A DNA stretch of 64,000 nucleotides. Origin: Protopterus annectens (Eukaryota; Chordata; Ceratodontiformes; Protopteridae). Made by a program: the position numbers and the translations under genes. Below the pieces are notes generated by a model. It was not told the origin of the DNA. It did no database searches and saw only the letters and a program-made list of their open reading frames with translations. The stretch covers positions 923,757,436-923,821,435 of the forward strand of contig NC_056743.1 in the NCBI RefSeq assembly GCF_019279795.1, in the 5' to 3' direction. Positions 24,829 through 35,073 of the stretch are shown piece after piece; positions within the stretch are counted from its first letter, which is position 1; the number at the start of each line of letters is the position of its first letter.

Positions 24829-25905
24829 CCATTTGTAAACATAAAGATTTTAAGTAGAAGGGTTTCTGGCCTTTAACAATTGCTACACATCCTCATAAAA
24901 CAAGTACCTAAAGGAAGTCAAGATTGAATCATCCAGGCTGTCAGCTAAAGTTGCTTCAAACTGGGGTGCACCAGATGCTTCTGAGACTCTACGAACAAAT
25001 TCAGGTTGTGAAGAAGTCTGTGATAATTGCCCCTGACCAATTCCATTAGAAGGGAGAATCATGATTGCTTGGGCCAGTAGGGGGTCACCACAATGATTTT
25101 TGACATTTCTTTCTGAATCTTCAGAAGTACCTTGTGAATCAGTGTAAAGGGTGGAAACACACACAGGAACATTCCTGGCCAAGGGAACAAGAATGCATCT
25201 GTCCTCGAAGTATGACTGCAAGGATATCTGGAATGGAATTTCTCCAACTATCTGTTTTGAAAGGAGGTAAACAGATCTATAGGAGGTGTTCTCCACATCT
25301 GAACTAGATCCTGAAACACCACTATCTTGAGCTGTCACTCATACAGGTCTGCCCAGGATCTGCTTAGTCTATCTGCCACAACTTTTTGATCTGATGGGAT
25401 GTTAGATAAGAGTCACAGATTGCTTTAAATATAGCTAGTAGGCCATCATTGCCAACTGGCACAGAGGGTATGATCTTGTATCACCTTGTTTGTTGAGGTA
25501 CCACATCATTGTGGTGCTGTCTATAACCACAAGGAAAAGACCAGAAGTCCATATGTTATGAAGGCCTTTCAAGGCATGGATCATCACTAATATTTCTTTG
25601 ATATTGATTTACTTCTGTGCGTCCTTGGGCCTCCAGTTGGCTTGTACTTGCACTCCCATTGACGCAGCTCCTCAAGTGAAGTTGGACAAATCTTTCTTGA
25701 CAGACTGTGCTGAAACTGGTGGGAAAAAGGGAAGCGCTGGACTTGATACTAACTGTGCTATCCATCACTGTAAGGAAAAATGTGAATGCTAAGAGTCTGA
25801 CAATGAGCAACTACCAGAGCAAAGCATTTGGTAAACACTCAAGGGCAGTGGATAGCCCAAGGGGCAATGAAGAAAACTGACAATGTGAACCAGACACAAC
25901 TAATC

Positions 25906-26352
25906 TCAGATATCTCTTGAAGCAATGGGAATATGATGATACACATCCTTCATATCCAGGGTCACCATGAAGCAGTAGTTCAGCAGAAGAGGAAGCACTG
26001 TCTGAAGGGGGAGAATCCTGAACTTGGGGACCTTGACAATAGTATTCAGAAAGGAAAGTTCCACCACTGGTCTCCATGACAGCTCATTTTTGGGAATAAG
26101 AAAGATTCTGGAGTAGAAACCTTTCATTCTCTCCAAAGGAGAGACTGGCTGTATGACTCCTGATTCTAGCATTTGCTGGAGTTTAGGAGAATATAACAAA
26201 GTCTTGTCAGGCAAGTGAGGGGGGGAAACACCCCTGAATGAAGACAGAAATTCCTTCCACTGCCATCTGTTACCTCTGCTAATAAGATTGACCATCCATT
26301 TGTTGGAAACCACTGATGGACAGGCGGCCTTGTTGAGAGAGCTAACTTTCAA
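25906..26352 (-). pseudogene. DIRS reverse transcriptase, N-terminal half
   Basis: 148 residues. 'KTLLYSPKLQQMLESGVIQPV' precedes 'KGFYSRIFLIPKNELSWRPVVELSFLN', the DIRS RT fingers region. Then 'FMVTLDMKDVYHHIPI' is motif A. The next frame (25811-26077) carries the 'CQFSSLPLGLSTALECLPNAL' motif B region. A frameshift separates the two. Confidence 0.8.
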
Positions 26353-27470
26353 GATGGAGCACCTGGAGGGGAAGTTGGGAATGATGGCAGCTGAGCCTTG
26401 GCATAGTCGTAGGTCAGTAGGGGGTATCTTTTCTGGGAAAGAACACCCTCTTACTAGGCTTTGTTGAGTTCTTATCCTGCCATTTCCTTTTAGTGCCTTG
26501 GTTTTTGTTCATCTGGCACTTCTGTATGTTGGGCTGCCAAAAAAATTATTCTGTTTATTTCATAGGTTAATAGGTATCTACTAGACGAATGACCACAAGG
26601 GCCTTTTTAAACATAGCCATGCATCCCAAATCTCTGACAAAATTCTGGTACCCTTGATAAGTGTAAACAGAGGCTTGGAAGATGAACCATTTACAAGAAG
26701 TGGCCTGGGAGATGAACCATTTACAGGCTGCTTGTGTCCATTATTGACATATGTGCCAAAGCAGGGATGAATTTCCTGTGCCCAATCCAGCTGTCCAAGT
26801 TACACTTGAATTTGGTTAGGGAGAACTCTGCTTCACATGGATGGGGAACCTGTTCCAGAGATGGGGTAGTCTCTGGGATACATACCTGTCTCTCCAACAG
26901 ATCCTATTTGTATCAAAGGGAAGGTTTAAGTCTTTAGAATGTGTAATTCTCGTACTGTTTGTTTTTTTGGATATGCAAAATGCCCATCAGAGTGTGGACT
27001 GACAATGCCCTGTATGCCAGGTATACATATCCCCTCAAAAGCCTGTAATTGACAAAATACAGGGATAGGGCCTTGCGGCAGTCTGCATAGGGCATATTAC
27101 TTACTCCCTGTATTCTGTTAGTGAGGAACCTTTATGGACATTCCAGTTGTTGAATATACCTGGTTAGGTACATGCCAAAGGGACCATTATACTCAATAAC
27201 AGGTCTGATGAATGTCAAATACAGTGGAACAATCACTTCCTTGGACCTAAATGTCATACCTTTGTTTACAAGTTGCGCAACACAGAATGATTTCCTCACT
27301 ACTGTAGGTACATGATTGTCAAAAGCTAGATCACTGTCTATTTGTGTCCATAAGTCCCTGACTACTGGGTTGTCAATATGATAGTTACCAGGGGTGGATG
27401 ATTTCCCGAAGGATACTATTATGCATTTCTTGGTATTTAGTTTTAGCCCATGGGTCTGACACCAGTTGTT

Positions 27471-27708
27471 TGTCTCTGTCAGCCCTTCCTGGAGAACACT
27501 TGTGTCAGTGTAGGATTCAATGACAGCTCCTAATTTGCAATCATCTGCAAATTTAGTCAGCCAGAGACCACTGAAATTGGCCTTGACCTTGTCTGTGTCA
27601 GCCCATCCTAGAGAACATTTGTGTCAGTGTGGGATTCAATGACAGCTCCTAATTTCCAATCATCTGCAAATTTAATCAGCCAGAGAACACTGACGTTGGC
27701 CTTGAATA
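27471..27708. repeat. 119-bp tandem duplication inside CR1
   Basis: The block beginning 'cagcccttcctggagaac' at about 27480 recurs as 'cagcccatcctagagaac' at about 27599, and both run through 'atctgcaaattta' to 'ttggccttga'. It duplicates the codons around the FADD motif. The copies differ at about 8-10%, so the duplication is not recent. Confidence 0.85.
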
Positions 27709-27982
27709 CAGAGAAGTAAATGCCAAAAAGGAGCAGTCCAACGACTGATCCCTGAGGGACTCCTCTTGAGACTGGCCTCTTTGTAGAGGTGGACTCCCCA
27801 TTTCTAACTTCTGGGGTCCTGTCTGTGAGCCAGTTGGCTATCCAACAGGTAAAATACAGGTATGTACCTAACCTTCTGAGTTTGTCAACAATGCCGAATT
27901 GGGGTATTGTGTCAAATCCCTTGGCCAGGTCAAGGTAGGCTGTGTGAACCATTTTGCCCTCATCCATTGCTTTGCTGACCAA
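27608..27982 (-). pseudogene. CR1 RT core fragment
   Basis: 124 residues: 'AYLDLAKGFDTIPQFGIVDKL' (motif A), 'RGVPQGSVVGLLLFGIYF' (motif B) and 'LIKFADDWKLGAV' (motif C). The N-terminus stops at the junction with an oppositely oriented CR1 fragment at about 27983. Confidence 0.85.
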
Positions 27983-27984
27983 GC

Positions 27985-28270
27985 AATCTCAGATCCAAAC
28001 CTAATGAATTTGCTGCACATCCATAAATCAAATGGGAGTAGACCTACCCATTCGAGATACCTAAATATGATCTGCGACTTGATTAGGATGTGCTGGAATG
28101 ACAGATTTATCTCCCAGCAACTGCCACATCTTTGGAATAGGCTGCCAATTCATGTGAAGCAAAGCAACTCTATGACACTGTTCAAAAGGAACCTAGATGA
28201 GTGGATGGGGCACCATAAATTCTTACCGGGGATAGCGCTCACAACCCTCCTGGACATGGGCAGTCATTGC
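27985..28270 (+). mobile_element. CR1 C-terminal/3' fragment on the opposite strand
   Basis: The plus-strand open frame 27899-28273 reads from about 27985 'SDPNLMNLLHIHK...THSRYLNM...CWNDRFISQQLPHLWNRLPIHVKQSNS', matching the C-terminal CR1 domain at 56532-57000. The copy at 26558-27982 also contains this domain, so these are two different copies meeting head to head, not one inverted element. Confidence 0.8.
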
Positions 28271-28349
28271 TAAATACAAAACTGGCGAAATAAAAATAAA
28301 AAATGCCACCAAGCCTGTACAGAACGGTAACACATGACAAACGTTATTG

Positions 28350-28406
28350 CAGAAAAAGACTAAATGCTTTCACCCTGTAGCTCCCAGGGCTTCATCAGAG
28401 TAACTG
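28350..28406 (-). ncRNA. Hammerhead ribozyme motif (PLE type), foldback left arm
   Basis: Minus strand: CTGATGA (28392-28398), stem II CCCTG/CAGGG, GAAA (28368-28371), very short stem III, then stem I 3' strand AGT pairing with ACT before the core and an outer CAG/CTG pair. This is the minimal type-I hammerhead layout described for PLEs. Core bases are intact. Confidence 0.65.
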
Positions 28407-28717
28407 TAAGGGCTAACCAGTGTGCATTTTTATTTAACATTTTTATCTAACATTTTTATTCAACAATTTTAAATTAGTTATTTTTAACCTAGTTATACAA
28501 CATATTCATATTATTTTATTAGCACTGGCACTTTATAATAATTTGCTATAAATGAATTAATATATATTTATATGTATATTTTGAGGTGATTTCTATTGAA
28601 CACAGCACTTCACTAATGCTGATGTACTGTCTTTTTAAATAAGTATTCATTAATTTCCCTATTACATTGATCATGTGACTGTGTTAAGAAGTTTATTTAA
28701 GCTTGCATTTGAATTTT

Positions 28718-28776
28718 AACAATTACTCTGATAAAGCCCTGGGAGCTATGCTGGGAAAGTGCTTAGTCTTTTTCTG
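28718..28776 (+). ncRNA. Degenerate hammerhead motif, foldback right arm
   Basis: Plus strand: CTGATAA at 28728-28734 (one core change from CTGATGA) and GAAA at 28755-28758, with the same surrounding sequence as the left arm. Stem II no longer pairs well (CCCTG against GCTGG). It is probably an inactive relative. Confidence 0.4.
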
Positions 28777-28902
28777 CAATAAACTTTGTCAAGTGTTACT
28801 GTTCTGTACAGGTTTGGTGGCGTTTTTTATTTTTATTTCACCAGTTTTGAGTTTCTGCTCTTTTGGATGGTTTTTCTGTTATTTTTTCATTACTAAATAC
28901 AA

Positions 28903-29180
28903 TCCTGAGTATTGACTAGAGTATCTATGGTATTACACTGGGATGAAATGGCTACGCTTGAAATGACCTCGGGGTCGATAGCCTCCTATGATCCTAAGCC
29001 CTTCAGAGCTTTCGTGCCAACAGGGAGACAGAGAGAAAGACAGGGGGAGGGTAAGCCCTGAAAGGAGAATGACAAGAACAAAATAAATAGATAAATAAAA
29101 GTCTACATCCTGGCAAAAACACCCAAAGAAACAAATGAGATGGAGAAAGGGAGCAGCTACTACAGCAGTGATCATTCAAA
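28903..29180 (-). mobile_element. Probable DIRS 5' terminal region (DIRS 1)
   Basis: Non-coding sequence directly after the foldback's right target duplication. Its A-rich 'gagatggagaaagggagcagct' character resembles the 5' end of the DIRS at 55.5 kb. Position and orientation fit the missing 5' end of the DIRS at 24119-26555. The link is inference. Confidence 0.35.
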
Positions 29181-29227
29181 CATCTACTGTTATGGTAAGG
29201 TTACTTCCACAACTGCACTATGTTCTT

Positions 29228-29546
29228 CATATTGATCACTGCTGCAATAGCCTAAGCTATATGGGTACATTATCATAGTTTACAAATGATGGGAAGTAGA
29301 AGAGTCCAGCAGCCCCTGGAGAATGGTCCTAGTAAAGCCTGATTTAGACCTAAAGAAGGAATCAAGCATACAGCTCTTTGTAGAAGTATGTATAGAGGAC
29401 CAAGTTGCGGCTTCCAGAGTATTTATTGAATCCAACCCTTTCCAAAAAGCCATAGATGAAGCCAAAGCCCTGCTACAGTGGGCCTTGACCCTGCCTGAAA
29501 TAGTTTTGTTGTGGTGTGTATAACAAAATGTAATAATCTTAGGCAA
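29228..29546 (-). mobile_element. DIRS element 2, 3' end with inverted terminal repeat
   Basis: 29228-29266 is the inverted counterpart of 39483-39521 (about 39 bp, few mismatches; shared core 'tagcctaagctatatgggt'), so the two ends of one DIRS element lie 10.3 kb apart. 29280-29546 encodes the recombinase C-terminus. The body resumes at about 36430. Confidence 0.75.
29280..29546 (-). pseudogene. DIRS tyrosine recombinase C-terminal catalytic part
   Basis: 88 residues containing 'RVKAHCSRALASSMAFWKG' and 'ATWSSIHTSTKSCMLD'. In DIRS recombinases the first block holds the HxxR catalytic pair (here HCSR) and the second ends with the nucleophilic Tyr (usually F-Y-x-LD). Here that position is Cys, so the enzyme would not cut DNA. 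The N-terminal portion is at 36425-37152, on the other side of the PLE nest. Confidence 0.7.
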
Positions 29547-29554
29547 TCATTTAG

Positions 29555-29800
29555 AATAGTCGGCTTTGGGGTCCCTATCATTTCATTGAAAGAACAGATC
29601 ATTGAACAGCATTTTATCAAACACAACGTTTTTTGATCCATTCTGACTGAGACTGCATTATGATAAGGATCAGGAAATTTGCCCTTTCCCCACTGTAGTG
29701 AGATCGCAGAGTTGGTATATATAATTAGCAGGGGGTGTGGAGGGGTTTGATGAATGGCATTTCCGATGAAATGCCATTCGATGATCTGCTGTTTTGAAGA
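29555..29800. mobile_element. Diverged relative of the 7238-7674 MITE
   Basis: 'ccctttccccactgtagtgagatc' and 'gagttggtatatataatta' at about 29680-29735 match 7465-7510 of the MITE ('ccctttccgcactgcagtgtgatc', 'gagttggtatatttaatga'), and a 'ggtccctat' start sits at about 29570. Ends and target duplication are not clear. Confidence 0.5.
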
Positions 29801-29913
29801 TTTAATATAGATCATCTGTTTTGACACAGGTTGTCTCTGCTTTTTATCTTCATAAGAAATTAATAATTGATACAAAGATATAAAAGATTTAGTTCTGTCA
29901 AGATGATGATGAT

Positions 29914-30327
29914 TTGTATTTTCAAAAAATCGGAGTTGCCATATGGTCTCCATGCGGGGCAAGCTTTGGTAACCTGGTGATGGCTTTTTGGGAACACAAT
30001 TACGTGTTGAACAACATACATATGGAAAATACCATATTTTATACTAGGTTCCTGCATGATATTTTCTTGATTATTAAGGGAGATCACAAAGTAGCAAAGG
30101 ATATTGTAGATTACTTTAATGGTACGACCAATTTTTTAAAATTTACTAGTGACTACCAAGGGGAAAAAATAGCCTACTTGGATGTGGAACTTTATAAAGA
30201 TGTACAGGAACATAGATATACAGCAAAGATTTTTAGGAAAAACACCCACTCAAACTCATTTTTGCACTTTACTAGCTTGCACCCCTTCCAACAAAAAAAG
30301 TCAGTGGTTAAAGGGCAGGTGGTGTGA
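29914..30327 (+). pseudogene. PLE 1 reverse transcriptase fragment
   Basis: Residues 6-10 and onward (IGVAIWSPCGASFGNLVMAFWE) correspond to the PLE motif GVAMGxxxAPxxAN. FLHDIF at 46-51 corresponds to FLDDIF, so the first catalytic Asp is His and the RT is dead. The following 'YLDVELYKD' and 'SFLHFTSLHP' match PLE 2. An in-frame TGA at about 30325 ends this piece. The protein resumes at 30337-30669. Confidence 0.85.
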
Positions 30328-30336
30328 GTAGCAAGG

Positions 30337-30925
30337 ATGATCTCTAGAGATGAAGACTTTAGAGGGGAATGTGAAAATCTAAAAGAAATGTTCCTGCACA
30401 GAGGATATCCAATAGGTTTACTGGTAAACATTATGTCAGAAGTCCAAATAAAACATGAAAATAGAGTCTATAGACCAATACTGAGTAAAAGTGTTCTTAC
30501 TGTGGCCCTGAATGAGGAAATAGACATACCACAACATTCACCAACAGGATTGGTTGAGGTTGGAATGAATTATGGAGGAAATAGTTCTTTGTCCCTTACT
30601 TTCATGCTAACATTCAACCTTGGAGTTGATGAAATACAAAAAAATTTGAGAAAATATTGGCACAACTGATAAGGACATTTTACAAAAGGTAGGAAACCAT
30701 CCAGTAACAACTTTTAGAAAGGGTAAAAACATGAAAAATATAATAGAAACCCCACTTAGTGTTATAAAAGGGAATGCAGGGATGCACAGATGCAATGTGT
30801 GCAACTACTGCAAATATGTTGAGATTGGCAAAAAATGTATAATTAGAAATAAAAACTATTTACTTAGGGAGAAATGTAATTGTAACTCCAAATCCGTAGT
30901 CTACCTGGCTCAGTGTCAGTGTTAA
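30337..30925 (+). pseudogene. PLE 1 linker to start of GIY-YIG domain
   Basis: Pieces 30337-30669 and 30731-30923: 'CENLKEMFLHRGYPIGLLVNIMSEVQIKHEN' follows the RT. The Cys-rich 'RCNVCNYCKYV' and 'SVVYLAQCQC' lead into the GIY-YIG endonuclease. The frame is cut in this motif by PLE 2. Confidence 0.8.
30910..30923. repeat. Target-site duplication of PLE 2, left copy
   Basis: The 14 bases tcagtgtcagtgtt are repeated perfectly at 35651-35664. Removing 30924-35664 rejoins the PLE 1 GIY-YIG coding sequence in frame. Confidence 0.95.
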
Positions 30926-30928
30926 AAG

Positions 30929-31150
30929 CACCCAGAAAGTAAAACAACTGTAAAACCAATAATATCCAGGCTGTAATCCAGAAAAAAGGGTTGTCTATCT
31001 GTAGTACAAGTTTATTAAGTGCTTTCAGCTATGCAGAGCGTAGCCTTCATCAGAATACATGACAAACAACATACTGCTTCATTAAATAGAACTCATTGAC
31101 CAATCACAAAGATAAAACAATTCATTAAAGAATCATCCAACCCACATTGC
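30929..31150 (-). repeat. PLE 2 pseudo-LTR, downstream copy
   Basis: Shares 'cacccagaaagt(a/g)aaacaac', 'tatccaggctgtaatccag' and 'gttgtctatctgtagtac' with 35074-35287 in the same orientation. It contains a hammerhead motif at 30999-31069. Confidence 0.9.
30999..31069 (-). ncRNA. Hammerhead ribozyme motif, PLE 2 downstream pseudo-LTR
   Basis: Minus strand: CTGATGA at 31047-31053, stem II GGCTA/TAGCT (one G-U), GAAA at 31023-31026, minimal stem III (AGCACT), predicted cut after the following T, inner stem I TATT/AATA and outer stem I TTGT/ACAG across an internal loop. It lies on the sense strand of the element. Confidence 0.75.
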
Positions 31151-31415
31151 CCATTAACTCTTAAAAACATACAGTAGATTTGTATTCCATACAGAAACAA
31201 CAGTCAATTCACCACTAGAAAACATGCTCTATAGAAAAACCTTTAAAATTCATTTCCTGCAAAACTGGGACCGTGGAAATATTTTCATTTATCCCTGGGG
31301 GAAACATTGCTGCTGTTCTTATTTGCCATTGTGTTTCTTTTTTCTTTAAAATATTTTTCCAGTCTTCCCCCTCTTGTATTTAATTTGACCTGCTCCACAA
31401 TTCCAAATGAACATT

Positions 31416-32708
31416 TTATAAAAGATACACATATTGAAGAATGTTTATATAGTGCACTAGTTGTTTTTTTTTATTTTTGATGCCATTAACATGCTCATAC
31501 ATCCTACTTTTAAGTGACCATTCTGTTTTTCCGAAATAGAATGCTGTGCATGAGTTGCACAGAGCTATGTATACAACACCTTTGGTCAAACAATTCCCAT
31601 TTACAAACACTATTTTACTTTTTAGCCTATTGTGTAGAACTACAGATTGTTCTTTGTGTATATAGCAACATTGTCTACACATTCCACATGGTCTGGTGCC
31701 CCTGCTGTTCACCTTTCTGGATTTTATCTTGCATTCAAGAAGGCTCTTAATATTGTGCCCTGTCTTATTAACAAATCTAGGACCCTCTCCCAACTTCTTA
31801 TATATTTCTTGATTAGTTTTGAAAATTGTCCAGTTCTTGTTGATAATACCCCTAACATCCTTATTTGTGGAATTATATACAAGTACACAGTCCCTTTTGT
31901 ATTTATCATTCTCCTTAATCTTTTCCACATTGTTATTTTGTAATCCTACCCCTAATAAGGGGAGATAGTCAATGCCCCACTTGTATTGTACTTCTGAAAT
32001 GATTTCCTCGATCATCTGTTTGGGGTACCCTCTCTCTTCAAACATGCACTGTAATTTATTTAATTCACCTTGTAGATCATCATAATGGCACGTCATTCTG
32101 GCAACCCTCACTGCCTGTCCCTTCACTATACTTCTTTTTTGAGCAGTAGGGTGATTGGTCCCGTAATGTAGATATGTGTTGCAAAATGTAGGTTTTCTAT
32201 ATATACAGGATCGGAATCCACCCATGTCATTAATAATTTGTACATCCAAATAGTTAATACTGGTAAAATCATAATTATAGGTAAATTCTAAGAAGTCAGT
32301 TGTTTCACCTATGTATTGCATGAAGTCAGAAATCTCTTCTTCAGTACCCTTCCATAGGACAAATATGTCATCCAAAAACCTGGAATATAGTTGTATTTTG
32401 TCCCAATACTGGCTTTTGAAGATGTGACAAGTTTCCCATCCAAGGAGTACTATGTTGGCATAGACAGGGGCACAAGCTGCTCCCATTGCTACACCTCTAA
32501 TCTGCTGATAATATTCCCCCTCAAAGAAAATAATGTTGTTGTCTAAAATCAAACTCATGAGTTCACAAATAAAGATAACCTTACTGTGCTGTAACTTGGA
32601 AAAGTTAAATAAAGCTTCTTCAAAAAATTCCAAGCCTTGCATCTTAGGTATCACAGTAAATAAATCTTTCACATCAGTTGTGAGGAAAATCAAGTTCTCT
32701 TGACACAT
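31416..32708 (-). pseudogene. PLE 2 reverse transcriptase and GIY-YIG endonuclease
   Basis: 430 residues. RT motif A TDVKDLFTVIP at 11-21, GVAMGAACAPVYAN at 72-85, and FLDDIF at 111-116 are intact. 'YLDVQIIND' and 'SIVKGQAVRVARM' follow. Cys-rich MCRQCC precedes the endonuclease: GVVYIAL (about 377-383), FYFGKT, Arg in SLKSRMYEH and the catalytic Glu are all present. The frame shifts after 'KKKQLVHY', and the true C-terminus continues in other frames to about 31290. An in-frame TAG (32709-32711) separates it from the upstream RT segment. Confidence 0.93.
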
Positions 32709-33092
32709 CTACTTTTTTATATTACCCAGAAAGTCCCATGAATCTTTAACCAAGTGTTCACAGTCATTGATAACATGTTTGTCCCAGAAGTCTACCAGTA
32801 CTGCTAATGGATGAGTTTTAGAATTATTTGCTGCCACAATAGGTCTAAACGGTGGTTTCACTATGTTTTTATGTATTTTGGGGATTCCGAAAAAAATAAG
32901 AATTTTAGGGTCTCTTACATATATAAATTCATAAAGTTCTTGTTCTATCATATTATTTATTAAATAATCCTCTAAATATGCATTAATACGTGCATAAGAA
33001 TTATTAATTTGATTAGGAGAAACTAAAACATAAGTTTCTTCATCAAATAATACATTTTGCATCACATCCGAATAATCTGTAGACTTGAACAA
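32709..33092 (-). pseudogene. PLE 2 RT N-terminal segment
   Basis: 127 residues in the same frame as the next piece, interrupted only by a TAG. It contains 'FFGIPKIHKNIVKPPFRPIVAANNS', the conserved PLE motif (G-x-PKIHK...PxRPIV). The downstream 'LVKDSWDFLGNIKK' leads straight into motif A. Confidence 0.9.
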
Positions 33093-33225
33093 TACCCCCT
33101 CCCTTGTCAGGGGTCATAACCCTTATAGTATCATCTTTCCTCAACTCCATTAACAAGTTAAACTCTTCCTTACTTAAATTCCATTTTACTTTCTTATATT
33201 TATTTCTCTCTTGAATCTCATACAT
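33043..33225 (-). pseudogene. PLE 2 segment with DKGGG motif
   Basis: 60 residues. 'NLSKEEFNLLMEL...DDTIRVMTPDKGGGIV' is the conserved block just before the PLE RT (NLTxEE...DKGG). A frameshift follows immediately; the next frame overlaps. Confidence 0.8.
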
Positions 33226-34633
33226 TTCCTTCCAATACTATTTTTTCAAAGGTATCAATTAATGGATGGAATGGAGGGTTAAACACACTTCTTCTGTAAG
33301 GAATGTCGCTGTTGTTCTTTACAGTAGAAATGTTATCTGAAAACAAGATGTCAAAATTCAATTTCCTGGTCAACAATTTAAATTCTATAATGTTGTTTAC
33401 CATGTTAGCTCGAGTTTGGGGCACACATTTAATACCTTTAGAAAACAATTTGAAATGCGTTTGAGTAACAGTGTGCTCAGTATAGGTGTAAATGGTAAAC
33501 CCATCCATGGTATTCACTATGGGCTGTCCATCTGCAATGGCGGTTGAATCATTCCCTACTGTTTGATTCTCTTCCTGTATATGGGTTAATACTGACAGTG
33601 TCCCCCCCATCTTCATCTGTCCATGTGCTGTTCTTTGTGAGCGGTGGAATACTGGAAAATCCTGGTCATAGGTATCACCATAGTCTCCACCCTGCTTATA
33701 TTCTTCCTCATATCCCTGTGTTTCTCTATTTGTCACTTTTTTATTACTGTTATAGTGTGAATTTGCTGAAGGTAGAATGTTTTCTGTTGGGCAGACTCTC
33801 TTCTCTTTATATTGTTGACTATCTCTATCTAATTTTTGTATTTTCTTAGAAAATAGATTATTAATTCTTATATCTACCCTATCAAATACCTTGAAATATA
33901 ACTCTATATACTGTGGGAATAACAAATCCTTTGAAATATTCTGGTCAAGCAGTTCTACTTCTTTAAAAATACTATCTCTCTGTTGCTCATAAAAAAATAC
34001 AGTTTTCTTAACAATATTTATACCTGCTTCATCAAAGATATTGTAAAATTCATTCAATATAGAATCATTGTATTTTATACCAAATGGAAACTTGTATATA
34101 TGTAAACCCTGTGGAACAATTTGTAACCTTAAACATTCATTCAAGTATGGTATATCAACTTCACAAGATTTTAGTTTAAACAATCTTTTTTCAAAAAAAT
34201 AAATCATTTCCTTCAAAGAAAAGAAACTTTGAGTTTTGTCACTGTTCAATTCCAACACCTTGTGCTGTTCCACAGTGGCTTGCTCAGCACCAGAGAATAC
34301 ATATCTTCTGTTTATAAGTGAAGTATAACATTCCTTCCCGGAATCTTTATGTAACCTTCTCCCTGCAGGGACATTTTGTCCACTGCTAGTTAGCCCATTC
34401 ATGTTGTCACACTGATTAACTATAGGGTTAATATTCTCATTGTTATCTATAAATTGACCACTGGTGCCCGGTCTTTCCCCTGAAAGTCTAAACAGATTGT
34501 TAAAACGCTGCAGAGTCTTTCTAGAGTCATTATGTCCCCCACAAGTTGCTGGAATCGTTCCCGATTCACCCGGGACATTATGAGTATTTAAATTTACAGT
34601 ACCTGGATTAAAAGTTATGCTTGGTGTGGTCAA
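33218..34633 (-). pseudogene. PLE 2 N-terminal region
   Basis: 471 residues with no domain I can name, containing Asn-rich and charged segments. The C-terminal 'DIPYRRSVFNPPFHPLIDTFEKIVLE' is the conserved stretch just upstream of the RT in PLEs. The frame starts inside the preceding ORF and is offset by one base. Confidence 0.75.
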
Positions 34634-35025
34634 AAAGCTTTCTGCATCTCTAGTTGATTTTTAGAGCAAGCAGTCCCTTCAGAAAGATGCCTTCTCTTCG
34701 GTATGGCTCCATATCGTTCGCCTTCTCTTCCTGGTACGCAGTTTGCATCACCGCTGCTGTCATCATGAAGTCCTGCCTCTTCATTGGTTAATTCAACTGC
34801 CAACAAACCGCTCAGTCTTTCTACTGGTTCTGGATGGCCAGAATCCTTGGGAATGGATTTAAAACTACTCGTGAAGCTGAAAAAAGTGCTGACCAGCCAC
34901 TGTAGTTCTCCCTTCAATTCGGAGACTTCCTGTTTTAGGGTACTCAATTCGGAATTCTCCTCGAGGCTAGTCGCATGGTTGACTTGCCCTTGAGCCTCCC
35001 CGTTGTGTTCTCCATGTGTCTCCAT
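34630..35025 (-). pseudogene. PLE 2 ORF start, coiled-coil N-terminus
   Basis: The frame is open from 35106. I prefer the Met at 35025 (METHGEHNGE) because the earlier codons overlap pseudo-LTR sequence. 'LEENSELSTLKQEVSELKGELQWLV' looks like a coiled coil. It ends at 34630 after a one-base shift into the next frame. Confidence 0.65.
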
Positions 35026-35073
35026 ATCAATTAAGCCCAGAGAGTGGGTGTAGAAAACAAAGCAAAACCTAAA

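Larger units (their letters stand above)
24119..26555 (-). mobile_element. DIRS-type retrotransposon 1 (RT, RNase H, recombinase)
   Basis: DIRS elements use a tyrosine recombinase instead of an integrase. From right to left: RT (25906-26352 and continuing to about 25811), RNase H remnant (about 25400-25810), and recombinase pieces (24119-24828). It is truncated at 24118 on the left. On the right it is interrupted at about 26555 by CR1 material. Its probable 5' end reappears at 28903-29180. Gag was not recognised. Confidence 0.7.
26558..27982 (-). mobile_element. CR1 element copy 4 (RT to 3' tail), minus strand
   Basis: The 3' tail near 26560-26590 ('cataggttaataggt') is followed by the CR1 3' UTR, C-terminal region and RT up to 27982. 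It is inserted in DIRS 1. It contains an internal 119-bp tandem duplication at 27471-27708. Sequence relates it to the 20.2-kb copy more than to the 56.4-kb copy. Confidence 0.8.
28280..28886. mobile_element. PLE-derived foldback element without coding sequence
   Basis: Left arm about 28281-28400 and right arm about 28725-28855 are inverted copies (for example 'aataaaaataaaaaatgcc' facing 'ggcgttttttatttttatt', and 'cctgtacagaac' facing 'gttctgtacagg'). A 16-bp flanking duplication with one mismatch occurs at 28264-28279 (tcattgctaaatacaa) and 28887-28902 (tcattactaaatacaa). Both arms hold hammerhead-type sequences as in PLE pseudo-LTRs. The middle (28410-28715) is AT-rich with no ORF. Confidence 0.7.
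29830..30923 (+). mobile_element. Penelope-like element 1, left part (RT)
   Basis: 5'-truncated PLE on the plus strand inserted in DIRS 2. It is interrupted at 30923 by PLE 2 and continues at 35665. The outer junctions with DIRS are approximate. RT and linker frames are listed separately. Confidence 0.8.

Noticed and set aside
26558-28270. Single CR1 copy inverted by twin priming
   Set aside because: Both oriented pieces contain the same C-terminal domain, so they cannot be two halves of one RNA.
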